Source: Pseudomonadota bacterium
GTDB lineage: Bacteria; Pseudomonadota; Alphaproteobacteria; Rhizobiales; Methylopilaceae
Assembly: GCA_023389135.1 (NCBI GenBank)
Contig: JAEWEX010000403.1
Span: 1-5,155 of the forward strand
Reading direction: 5' to 3'
DNA length: 5,155 bases
The position numbers and the translations under genes were made by a program. A model generated the notes under the pieces. It worked only from the letters and a program-made list of their open reading frames with translations. It was not told where the DNA came from and did no database searches. Every line of letters begins with the position of its first letter. Position 1 is the stretch's first letter. Shown piece by piece: positions 1 through 5,155 of the stretch.

Positions 1-441
1 CGCCGCGGCCTGGCCGTAGATGAAATGGGTGAGCCCGCCCTGGTCGCCGGCGCTCATGCCCTGGATGTAGGTCACGAGCACCGTGCCGACGCCGAAGAAC
101 ACGGACAGCACCACGCCGATGGCCGCATCCTCCGGCAGCCGCGAATGGCGCGTCAGCCCCTGGATGGCGAGGATGCCGACCAGGCCGGACACGGCGGCGC
201 CGGCCAGGAGCAGCGGCAGGCTGCGCCCGCCGATGCCGAGCAGGCTGCCGACGATGAAGGCGAGCGCGATGCCCGGCAGCGCCGCGTGGCTCAGGGCGTC
301 GGACACCAGCGCCCGCCGGCGCAGCACCGTGAACACGCCGACGATGCCCGCGGCCGCGCCCAGCGCCGCCACGGCGGCGACCACAAGCGTCGTGTTGTAG
401 CCGGCCTGGAACAGCAGCGCGTCGCGGATGGCGGGCCACAT
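1..441 (-). CDS. Metal (Zn/Mn-type) ABC transporter permease, ABC-3 family, C-terminus cut off by window edge
   Basis: Inner-membrane channel subunit of a TroC/MntB/ZnuB-like metal importer. The 147 visible residues start MWPAIRDALL and stay open to base 1, so roughly half of a normal 270-300-residue permease is present. Hydrophobic segments lie at about residues 17-39, 51-70, 75-95 and 106-126. Family marks are SDALSHAALPGIAL (47-60), PEDAAIGVVLS (103-113) and GDQGGLTHFIYGQAA (132-146). The last resembles the loop of TroC/SitC-type permeases. The ATG at 441 is chosen because it lies 5 bases after the ATPase stop. No strong ribosome-binding site precedes it, so translation is probably coupled to the ATPase. 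It is the third gene of the operon. A second permease gene (as in troD) could follow beyond the left edge but cannot be seen. The transported ion is not decided by this subunit. Confidence 0.9.
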   Translation of the reverse strand, partial: MWPAIRDALLFQAGYNTTLVVAAVAALGAAAGIVGVFTVLRRRALVSDALSHAALPGIALAFIVGSLLGIGGRSLPLLLAGAAVSGLVGILAIQGLTRHSRLPEDAAIGVVLSVFFGVGTVLVTYIQGMSAGDQGGLTHFIYGQAAA

Positions 442-446
442 GGCGG

Positions 447-1238
447 TCAGGCCGGAAGCGAGGCGACGGCGGCCGGCGGCGCCGCCACGGGCTGCCCCGC
501 GGTCATGCGGCCGCCATAGGTCGCCATCACCGCATCCGGCGTGAACACCTCGGCGACCGGGCCCGCCGCCACCACCCGCCGAGCCAGCAGCAGCACGTCG
601 TCGAAATAGTCCGCGACGGTGGAGAGGTCATGATGGACCACCACCACGGTGCGCCCCTCGGCGCGCAGCCGGCGCAGCACGTCGAGCATGGCGGCCTCGG
701 TCGCGGCGTCGACGCCGGCGAAGGGTTCGTCCATCAGGTAGAGGTCCGCCTCCTGCACCAGCGCGCGGGCGAGGAACACGCGCTGCTGCTGCCCGCCGGA
801 CAACTGGCCGATGGGCCGGTCCGCGATCTCGGCGAGGCCCACTGTCTCCAGCGCCCGGCGCGCCGCCTCGCGATGGCGGCCGGACACGCGGGAAAGCCAG
901 CCGATCCGGCGGTAGAGGCCCATGGCCACGACCTCGACCGCGGAGATCGGGAAATCCCAGTCGACGCTGGCGCGCTGCGGCACGTAGCCGATGCGGGCGC
1001 GGCCCGCGTCGGAGGCGTCGCCGAACAGCCGGATGGTCCCGGCCCGCGGCCGCACCAGGCCGAGCGCCGCCTTGAGCAGGGTGGACTTGCCGGCGCCGTT
1101 GGGGCCGACGATGCCCACCAGCCTCCCGGGCGCCACGCTCCAATTGACGTCCTGCAGCACCGGCGCGTCGAGATAGGCGACGGTGAGCCCACGGACCTCG
1201 AGCGGGGGCGGCGTTGCCGGCGTGGCGCGCATCAGCAT
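447..1238 (-). CDS. Metal (Zn/Mn-type) ABC transporter ATP-binding protein
   Basis: Cytoplasmic ATPase that powers the metal importer made with the genes on either side. The 263-residue product is a complete nucleotide-binding domain. It has Walker [10 protein letters not shown] (45-53), a Q-loop at Q88 inside [14 protein letters not shown] (84-97), the signature [15 protein letters not shown] (146-160), Walker B LYLMDE (166-171) with catalytic E171, D-loop GVD (175-177), and the switch His in VVVVHHDL (H202). The VDWDFP segment after the Q-loop is typical of the manganese/zinc/iron chelate-uptake ATPases (MntA, SitB, TroB, ZnuC group). About 20 residues at the C-terminus, rich in Ala and Pro, follow the conserved domain and look unstructured. 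The ATG at 1238 overlaps the stop of the binding-protein gene; a second in-frame ATG at 1232 is an alternative start. No strong Shine-Dalgarno is visible, which fits translational coupling. Confidence 0.95.
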   Translation of the reverse strand: MLMRATPATPPPLEVRGLTVAYLDAPVLQDVNWSVAPGRLVGIVGPNGAGKSTLLKAALGLVRPRAGTIRLFGDASDAGRARIGYVPQRASVDWDFPISAVEVVAMGLYRRIGWLSRVSGRHREAARRALETVGLAEIADRPIGQLSGGQQQRVFLARALVQEADLYLMDEPFAGVDAATEAAMLDVLRRLRAEGRTVVVVHHDLSTVADYFDDVLLLARRVVAAGPVAEVFTPDAVMATYGGRMTAGQPVAAPPAAVASLPA

Positions 1239-1240
1239 CA
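1236..1240 (-). other. TGATG stop/start overlap between binding protein and ATPase
   Basis: Read on the minus strand, the TGA stop of the binding-protein gene and the ATG of the ATPase share one A. There is no strong Shine-Dalgarno ahead of the ATG, so termination-reinitiation is the likely way the ATPase is translated. A second ATG two codons later (1230-1232) could also be used. Confidence 0.75.
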
Positions 1241-2197
1241 GTTCGCCGCCGCAAGCCGCCCGTTCAGCCCCTTGGCCGGCGCATCGCCGCCAAGCGACCG
1301 GGCGATGGTCGTCACGTTGTGGTCGATCATGCCCAGATAGGTGCCCTCATAGGTGCCGGGCGCGCCCATGGCGTCGGAATAGAGCGCGCCGCCGATGGCG
1401 ACCTCGTGCCCGCGCGCCGCCGCGCCCTCGACCAGCGCCCGCACGGCGCGATCGGAGACCGTGGTCTCTACGAACACGGCCGGGATGTCGCGCTCGATCA
1501 GGAGGCTGACAAGCTCCTCGATCCGCGCCAGCCCGGCCTGGCTCTCGGTGGAGATGCCCTGGATGCCCATGACCTCGAAGCCATAGCGGTCGCCGAAATA
1601 GTTGAAGGCGTCGTGGGCGGTGACCAGCACCCTGCGCTCCGCCGGAACCGCGCCCAGCGCCTCCTCGGCATAGGCGTCGAGCCGTGCGAGCTCCGCCTTG
1701 TAGGCCTCGGCACTGGCCGCGAACGCGTCCGCGCCCGCCGCGTCGCGGGCCGCCAGCGCGTCGCGCACCACGTCGACCGTCGCGCTCCAGCGGCGCGGGT
1801 CCATCCAGACATGGGGGTCGTAGGCGCCGGCGAATTCCGCGGGCTCCAGCAGCAGGGCCTCGTCGATGCGCTCGGTGACGGCATGGACCGGCTTGCCGGC
1901 GGTCGCGACCCGCACCAGCGCATCCGCCAGCTTACCCTCCAGCAGCAGGCCGTTGTAGAAAAGGATGTCCGACGAGATCAGCCGCGCCACATCCGAACGC
2001 GTGGCCTTGTAGAGGTGCGGGTCGACGCCCTGCCCCATCAGCGTCTCGACGCGCGCCCTGTCTCCGGCGACCGCCTTCACCACATCGCCGACCATGCCCG
2101 TGGTCGCCAGTGCGCGGAGCGGCTCGGCGGCGACCGCCGGAGCGGAAAGTCCGATCGCGAGGCTGAGGGCAAGGGCGGCCGGGGCGAACAGGTTCAC
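1238..2197 (-). CDS. Periplasmic metal-binding protein of Zn/Mn ABC transporter (TroA/MntC/ZnuA family)
   Basis: Captures a divalent metal in the periplasm and delivers it to the permease encoded two genes downstream. The GTG at 2197 is chosen because GGAGG (2207-2203) precedes it by 5 bases and because it puts a signal peptide at the N-terminus: hydrophobic core at residues 3-19, likely cleavage after AVA or AVAA (23-24). The protein is 319 residues, normal for cluster A-I (cluster 9) binding proteins. Likely ligands are H61 in GVDPHLY, H129 in DPHVW, H195 in TAHDAF and D275 in YSDAMG, with D59 nearby. This matches treponemal TroA (three His and one Asp) rather than PsaA/MntC, which have Glu at the third position. 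The His-rich loop typical of ZnuA is absent. Zinc and manganese both remain possible. The signal peptide n-region has no Lys or Arg, which is unusual. An ATG at 2317 would add 40 residues but is rejected. Confidence 0.93.
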   Translation of the reverse strand: MNLFAPAALALSLAIGLSAPAVAAEPLRALATTGMVGDVVKAVAGDRARVETLMGQGVDPHLYKATRSDVARLISSDILFYNGLLLEGKLADALVRVATAGKPVHAVTERIDEALLLEPAEFAGAYDPHVWMDPRRWSATVDVVRDALAARDAAGADAFAASAEAYKAELARLDAYAEEALGAVPAERRVLVTAHDAFNYFGDRYGFEVMGIQGISTESQAGLARIEELVSLLIERDIPAVFVETTVSDRAVRALVEGAAARGHEVAIGGALYSDAMGAPGTYEGTYLGMIDHNVTTIARSLGGDAPAKGLNGRLAAAN

Positions 2198-2202
2198 GAC
2201 GT

Positions 2203-2207
2203 CCTCC
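2203..2207 (-). promoter_or_regulatory. Ribosome-binding site of the metal-binding protein gene
   Basis: Minus-strand GGAGG, five bases ahead of the GTG at 2197. It decides the start: the upstream in-frame ATG at 2317 lies in the palindromic repeat and would hide the signal peptide behind 40 extra residues. Confidence 0.8.
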
Positions 2208-2211
2208 AATC

Positions 2212-2242
2212 TCTGCGAATGAAAATAGGAATTATTCGCAGA
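2212..2242. promoter_or_regulatory. Candidate operator A: perfect 9-bp inverted repeat over the promoter
   Basis: TCTGCGAAT (2212-2220) and its exact reverse complement ATTCGCAGA (2234-2242) flank a 13-base AT-rich spacer. The half-site centres are 22 bp apart, about two helical turns, so both arms face the same side of the DNA. The element covers most of the -35/-10 spacer, the -10 box and the expected transcription start, where a bound repressor would block RNA polymerase. A metal sensor (Mur/Fur, Zur or an MntR-type protein) is the natural guess given the operon, but I cannot assign the family from the motif. Confidence 0.5.
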
Positions 2243-2250
2243 AGCGTCAA
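2222..2250 (-). promoter_or_regulatory. Predicted sigma70-type promoter of the metal-transport operon
   Basis: On the minus strand, TTGACG (2250-2245, preceded by C, giving the CTTGAC common in alphaproteobacterial -35 boxes) is followed after exactly 17 bases by TATTTT (2227-2222). Transcription would start near 2215, leaving a leader of about 18 bases that contains the GGAGG site. The AT-rich stretch stands out in a GC-rich window. The -35 is good, the -10 only moderate. No experimental support is available. Confidence 0.55.
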
Positions 2251-2256
2251 GCGGTG

Positions 2257-2273
2257 TTGCGAACGGGTCGCAA
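2257..2273. promoter_or_regulatory. Candidate operator B: TTGCGA-N5-TCGCAA inverted repeat upstream of the -35
   Basis: A 17-bp odd palindrome centred on 2265. TTGCGA (2257-2262) is mirrored by TCGCAA (2268-2273), and one further inner pair (2264/2266) also matches. It starts 6 bp upstream of the predicted -35 and shares the TGCGA half-site with operator A. Its size and TTGC...GCAA edges resemble Fur-family boxes described in Alphaproteobacteria, but the match is by memory and loose. Confidence 0.4.
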
Positions 2274-2315
2274 GAAGCGATGCTGGAAGCGGCAGGACTG
2301 CGGATGATGCCTGTC

Positions 2316-2344
2316 ATCCCGGACGGCGAAAGCCGATCCGGGAT
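2316..2344. repeat. Dispersed-type palindromic repeat with GAAA loop
   Basis: ATCCCGGA (2316-2323) pairs with TCCGGGAT (2337-2344), and CGGC (2324-2327) pairs with GCCG (2332-2335). This gives a 12-bp stem with one bulged A (2336) and a GAAA tetraloop (2328-2331). The surrounding bases (about 2311-2350, GTCATCCCGG...GGGATCCAGG) match a palindromic intergenic repeat I recall as abundant in Rhizobiales genomes. It lies about 90 bases after the oxidoreductase stop and 66 bases upstream of the transporter -35. There is no T-run on either strand, so it is not a classical terminator, but the RNA hairpin could protect or end the oxidoreductase transcript. Confidence 0.7.
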
Positions 2345-2414
2345 CCAGGAACGCCATGGTTCGAAGTAAGCCCTGTAGGCCCTGTATTCTCTGACTTCCG
2401 GCTCTGCGCTCCGC

Positions 2415-2430
2415 CCCCATGCGACTGGGG
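2415..2430 (-). terminator. Weak hairpin after the oxidoreductase stop
   Basis: CCCCA (2415-2419) and TGGGG (2426-2430) form a 5-bp stem with a 6-base loop, 7 bases past the stop codon of the oxidoreductase gene. No T-run follows on the minus strand. It may slow or trim the transcript end; calling it a terminator is tentative. Confidence 0.2.
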
Positions 2431-2437
2431 ACGCCAG

Positions 2438-5155
2438 CTACTCCGCCGCCTGGGCGGGCGCGGCAGGCGCGGTGCGCAGGCGCTCCAGCAGCGCGGCCTT
2501 CTCCGCCTCCGCCTTGGCCAGATTCGCGGCCTTGACCGGCCCGAACCCGCGGATCTTGTCCGGCAGCGACGCCAGCGCCACGGCGACGGCGTGGTTTTCT
2601 GCGTCGAGCCCGGCGAGGATTTCCCCGACGGTCGCCTCGTACTCGGCGATCAGGCGGCGCTCCATGCGACGCTCATGGGTGTATCCGAACGGATCGAGCG
2701 CGGTGCCGCGCAGGCCCCTGAGCCGGGCGAGCACGCCGAACGCCTTCATCATCCAGGGACCGAAGGCGCGCTTCCTGGGCCTGCCGGTGCGCGGATCGGG
2801 GCGCGACAGGATGGGTGGAGCGAGGTGGAACTCGAGACTGTAGCCGTCCTCGAAGGTCTCGCTGAGCTGGCGGCGGAACTGCGCGCCGGTATAGAGCCGC
2901 GCGACCTCGTACTCGTCCTTGTAGGCCATGAGCTTGAAGAGGTTGCGCGCCACCGCCTCGGCGAGCCCGTCCTTGCCGCGGGCCTTCATAAGCTCGGCCG
3001 TGCGCACGCGGTCCACGATGTCGGCATAGCGCCGGGCGTAGCCCGCGTCCTGATAGCCGGTGAGGAACGCGGCGCGGCGCTCCACGGTCTCGTCCAGGCT
3101 CTTCTCGACCTCGGGCGCATCGCGCTCGCCGGCCAGCGCCAGCACCGCCTCCGGCTCCACCGCCGCGCGGCGGCCCCAGCGGAACGCGGCCGTGTTCATG
3201 GCGACCGCCTCGCCATTGAGTTCGATCGCCCGCTCGATCGCCTCCGCCGACAGCGGCAGCCCGCCGCGCTGGAACGCGACGCCCATGACGAAGGTGTTCG
3301 CGGCGATGGCGTTGCCGAACAGGCGCGTCGCCAGGTGGGTCGCGTCCACGAACGACACCTGCTCCTCGCCGGCGACCTCGCGGATGGTGCGCTTCAGACG
3401 TTCGCTCGGCAGCGAGAAGGTGGCGTCGCGGGTGAAGTTGCCGGGATAGGTCTCGTGGGTGTTGACCACCATCACGGTCTTGCCCGGCTTCACCGCGGCC
3501 AGAACCTTCTTGTTGCCCGCCACCACGATGTCGCAGCCCAGCACGAGGTCGGCAGCGCCCGCCTCGACGCGGATGGCGTGGATGTCCGCGGGCGACTTCG
3601 CCAGACGCACATGGCTGAACACCGCCCCGCCCTTCTGGGCGAGGCCCGCCATGTCGATCATGCCGCAGCCCTTGCCTTCCAGATGCGCGGCCATGCCCAG
3701 GATCGCGCCGACCGTCACCACGCCGGTGCCGCCGATGCCGGTGACGATGATCGCGTGGGGCTTGTCGTCCAGCGACGGCGGGGAGGGCTCCGGCAGGTCG
3801 GCCACCGGCACCTCGCCGGACACCGCGCCGGCCGCGCCGACCTTGGTCTTCAGCTTGGCGCCGTGCACCGATACGAAACTCGGGCAGAAGCCCTTGAGGC
3901 AGGAGAAGTCCTTGTTGCAGGCGGTCTGGTCGATCTGGCGCTTGCGGCCGAACTCGGTCTCCACCGGCTGGACGGCGACGCAGTTGGACTGCACGCCGCA
4001 ATCCCCGCAGCCCTCGCAGACCAGCTCGTTGATGAGGATGCGCCGGTCGGGATCGGGGAACGCGCCGCGCTTGCGGCGGCGGCGCTTCTCGGCGGCGCAG
4101 GTCTGGTCGTAGACGATGGCGGTCACGCCCGGGATCGCCGCCATCTCGCGCTGCACGGCGTCCAGGTCGTCGCGATGGTGGATGGCGGTCATGGCCGGCC
4201 ATTCGGTGCCGGACGGATACTTTTCCGGCTCGTCGGTGACCACCGCGACGCGGCGCACGCCCTCGGCGGCGACGATGCGCGCTATGCGGTCCGCGGTGAG
4301 GCCGCCCTCGTTGGTCTGGCCGCCGGTCATGGCCACCGCATCGTTGAACAGGATCTTGTAGGTGATGTTGGTGCCGGCCGCGACCGCGGAGCGGATCGCC
4401 AGCGAGCCGGAATGGTTGAAGGTGCCGTCGCCGAGGTTCTGGAACACGTGGGGGCGCGTGGAGAACGGCGCCTCGCCCACCCAGTTGGCGCCCTCGCCGC
4501 CCATCTGGGTGAAGCCCTCGGTGGAGCGGTCCATCCACTGCACCATGTAGTGGCAGCCGATGCCGGCATAGGCGCGCGCGCCGTCGGGCACCGTGGTGGA
4601 CGTGTTGTGCGGGCAGCCCGAGCAGAAATAGGGGATGCGGGTCGCGACGTCCTGCGTCTCGGCCAGCACGCGCTGGACGCCCCTGATGCGCTCGACCCTG
4701 GCCGCGATGTCGTCCAGCGGGTGATAGCGCAGGATGCGCTCGCCCAGCGCGATGGCGATGTCGTTGGGGTCCAGCGCGCCCTTGACCGGGAACAGCCAGT
4801 TGCCCTCCTCGTCCTTCTTGCCGATCACGAAGGGCTGCTTCTTCTGGCCGTAGAGCTCCTCGCGGACCTGCACCTCGATCAGCGAGCGCTTCTCCTCGAT
4901 CACCATGATGAGGTCGAGGCCCTTGGCGAATTCCACCAGCTGGCTGGTCTGCATCGGCCACGGGCAGCCGACCTTCCAGATGCGGATGCCGAGGTCGTTG
5001 GCGCGGACCTCGTCGATGCCGAGATCGTCCAGCGCCTGCCTGAGGTCGAGATAGCTCTTGCCCACGGCCGCCACCCCGATGCGGGGCTTGCGCCCGCCGC
5101 GGGTGATGAGGCGGTTGATGGGGTTTGCCTCCAGGAAGGCGAGGATGGCGTCGCG
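2438..5155 (-). CDS. Fused indolepyruvate:ferredoxin oxidoreductase, N-terminus cut off by window edge
   Basis: Cytoplasmic, thiamine-diphosphate-dependent enzyme that oxidatively decarboxylates indolepyruvate and other aryl pyruvates to aryl-acetyl-CoA, reducing ferredoxin, in aromatic amino acid breakdown. The frame is open to base 5155. The 905 visible residues begin RDAILAFLEANPINRL; fused homologues run to about 1,150, so roughly 250 residues (the pyrimidine-side TPP domain) lie outside. The GTG at 5074 is internal, not the start. Order seen: oxidoreductase domain II (about 20-145); TPP-binding domain with GDG (242-244) and N271 plus CSGCPHN (178-184); a basic stretch EKRRRRKRG (356-364); a ferredoxin-like region with C380, C383, C386, C392, C413, C419 and C424; an IorB/gamma-type domain starting at GIGGTG (473-478), with AGLAQKGG (503-510); and a C-terminal helical domain like DUF6537 (about 685-880). 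It ends in TAG. No other gene of its operon is visible. Confidence 0.95.
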   Translation of the reverse strand, partial: RDAILAFLEANPINRLITRGGRKPRIGVAAVGKSYLDLRQALDDLGIDEVRANDLGIRIWKVGCPWPMQTSQLVEFAKGLDLIMVIEEKRSLIEVQVREELYGQKKQPFVIGKKDEEGNWLFPVKGALDPNDIAIALGERILRYHPLDDIAARVERIRGVQRVLAETQDVATRIPYFCSGCPHNTSTTVPDGARAYAGIGCHYMVQWMDRSTEGFTQMGGEGANWVGEAPFSTRPHVFQNLGDGTFNHSGSLAIRSAVAAGTNITYKILFNDAVAMTGGQTNEGGLTADRIARIVAAEGVRRVAVVTDEPEKYPSGTEWPAMTAIHHRDDLDAVQREMAAIPGVTAIVYDQTCAAEKRRRRKRGAFPDPDRRILINELVCEGCGDCGVQSNCVAVQPVETEFGRKRQIDQTACNKDFSCLKGFCPSFVSVHGAKLKTKVGAAGAVSGEVPVADLPEPSPPSLDDKPHAIIVTGIGGTGVVTVGAILGMAAHLEGKGCGMIDMAGLAQKGGAVFSHVRLAKSPADIHAIRVEAGAADLVLGCDIVVAGNKKVLAAVKPGKTVMVVNTHETYPGNFTRDATFSLPSERLKRTIREVAGEEQVSFVDATHLATRLFGNAIAANTFVMGVAFQRGGLPLSAEAIERAIELNGEAVAMNTAAFRWGRRAAVEPEAVLALAGERDAPEVEKSLDETVERRAAFLTGYQDAGYARRYADIVDRVRTAELMKARGKDGLAEAVARNLFKLMAYKDEYEVARLYTGAQFRRQLSETFEDGYSLEFHLAPPILSRPDPRTGRPRKRAFGPWMMKAFGVLARLRGLRGTALDPFGYTHERRMERRLIAEYEATVGEILAGLDAENHAVAVALASLPDKIRGFGPVKAANLAKAEAEKAALLERLRTAPAAPAQAAE

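Noticed and set aside
25..519. Plus-strand open frame opposite the permease and ATPase genes
   Set aside because: The product is rich in His, Arg, Gly and Ala with no recognisable domain, and the other strand encodes a clear permease and ATPase.
2198..2317. N-terminal extension of the metal-binding protein to the ATG at 2317
   Set aside because: It would translate the promoter, both candidate operators and part of the palindromic repeat, and would bury the signal peptide 40 residues in. The GTG at 2197 has a good ribosome-binding site.
2370..2386. GCCCTGTA repeated twice with one base between
   Set aside because: Two short copies only, not part of any larger pattern; likely chance.
2673..4961. 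A 762-codon open frame on the minus strand inside the oxidoreductase gene
   Set aside because: It is a shifted-frame shadow of the real gene. Its product is an Arg/Gly/Ala/Pro-rich low-complexity string with no domain, as expected in GC-rich DNA.
5072..5074. GTG at 5074 as the start of the oxidoreductase
   Set aside because: The frame stays open to the window edge with family-like sequence (EANPINRL...GRKPRIGV), and the pyrimidine-side TPP domain is still missing, so the start lies outside.
1..5155. CRISPR array, tRNA, rRNA, insertion sequence or prophage element
   Set aside because: I saw no spaced direct repeats, tRNA-like cloverleaf, transposase-like frame or terminal repeats. Coding density and base composition are even across the window.
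2438..5155. A functional link between the oxidoreductase and the metal transporter as one new system
   Set aside because: They are separated by 240 bp with a palindrome and a separate promoter, and no shared substrate or partner is evident. Adjacency alone does not support it.

Overview
The window comes from a GC-rich bacterium, most likely an alphaproteobacterium of the Hyphomicrobiales (Rhizobiales) type. Three things suggest this: the base composition, the single-chain fused indolepyruvate:ferredoxin oxidoreductase (a layout common in Alphaproteobacteria), and an intergenic palindrome of the TCATCCCGGA...TCCGGGATCCA kind that I recall as widely dispersed in Rhizobiales genomes. This is inference from recall, not a database result. 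All four genes lie on the minus strand, so the biological reading order is from the right edge to the left.

Right part (2438-5155): the C-terminal 905 residues of a large fused indolepyruvate/arylpyruvate:ferredoxin oxidoreductase. Its N-terminus lies beyond the right edge. It converts aryl pyruvates made by transamination of aromatic amino acids to aryl-acetyl-CoA and passes electrons to ferredoxin.

Middle (2198-2437): a 240-bp intergenic region. It holds a weak hairpin just after the oxidoreductase stop, a 29-bp palindromic repeat with a GAAA loop, and then a compact regulatory block for the next operon. The block has a TTGACG-17-TATTTT promoter and two inverted repeats sharing the half-site TGCGA. 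One repeat covers the promoter spacer, the -10 box and the expected start of transcription; the other sits just upstream of the -35. Bases 2345-2414 show nothing else I can support.

Left part (1-2197): a metal-uptake ABC operon in the order of the tro/mnt/znu systems. A periplasmic metal-binding protein (GTG start) overlaps an ATPase by one base (TGATG), and the permease follows after 5 bases and runs off the left edge. The binding protein shows a three-His-plus-Asp ligand set like treponemal TroA, so zinc and manganese are both possible. The binding protein would capture the metal in the periplasm, the permease would pass it across the inner membrane, and the ATPase would drive transport. 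The tandem inverted repeats suggest metal-dependent repression. No link between the oxidoreductase and the transporter is evident. The genes are known types; the regulatory block is the least explained part of the window.
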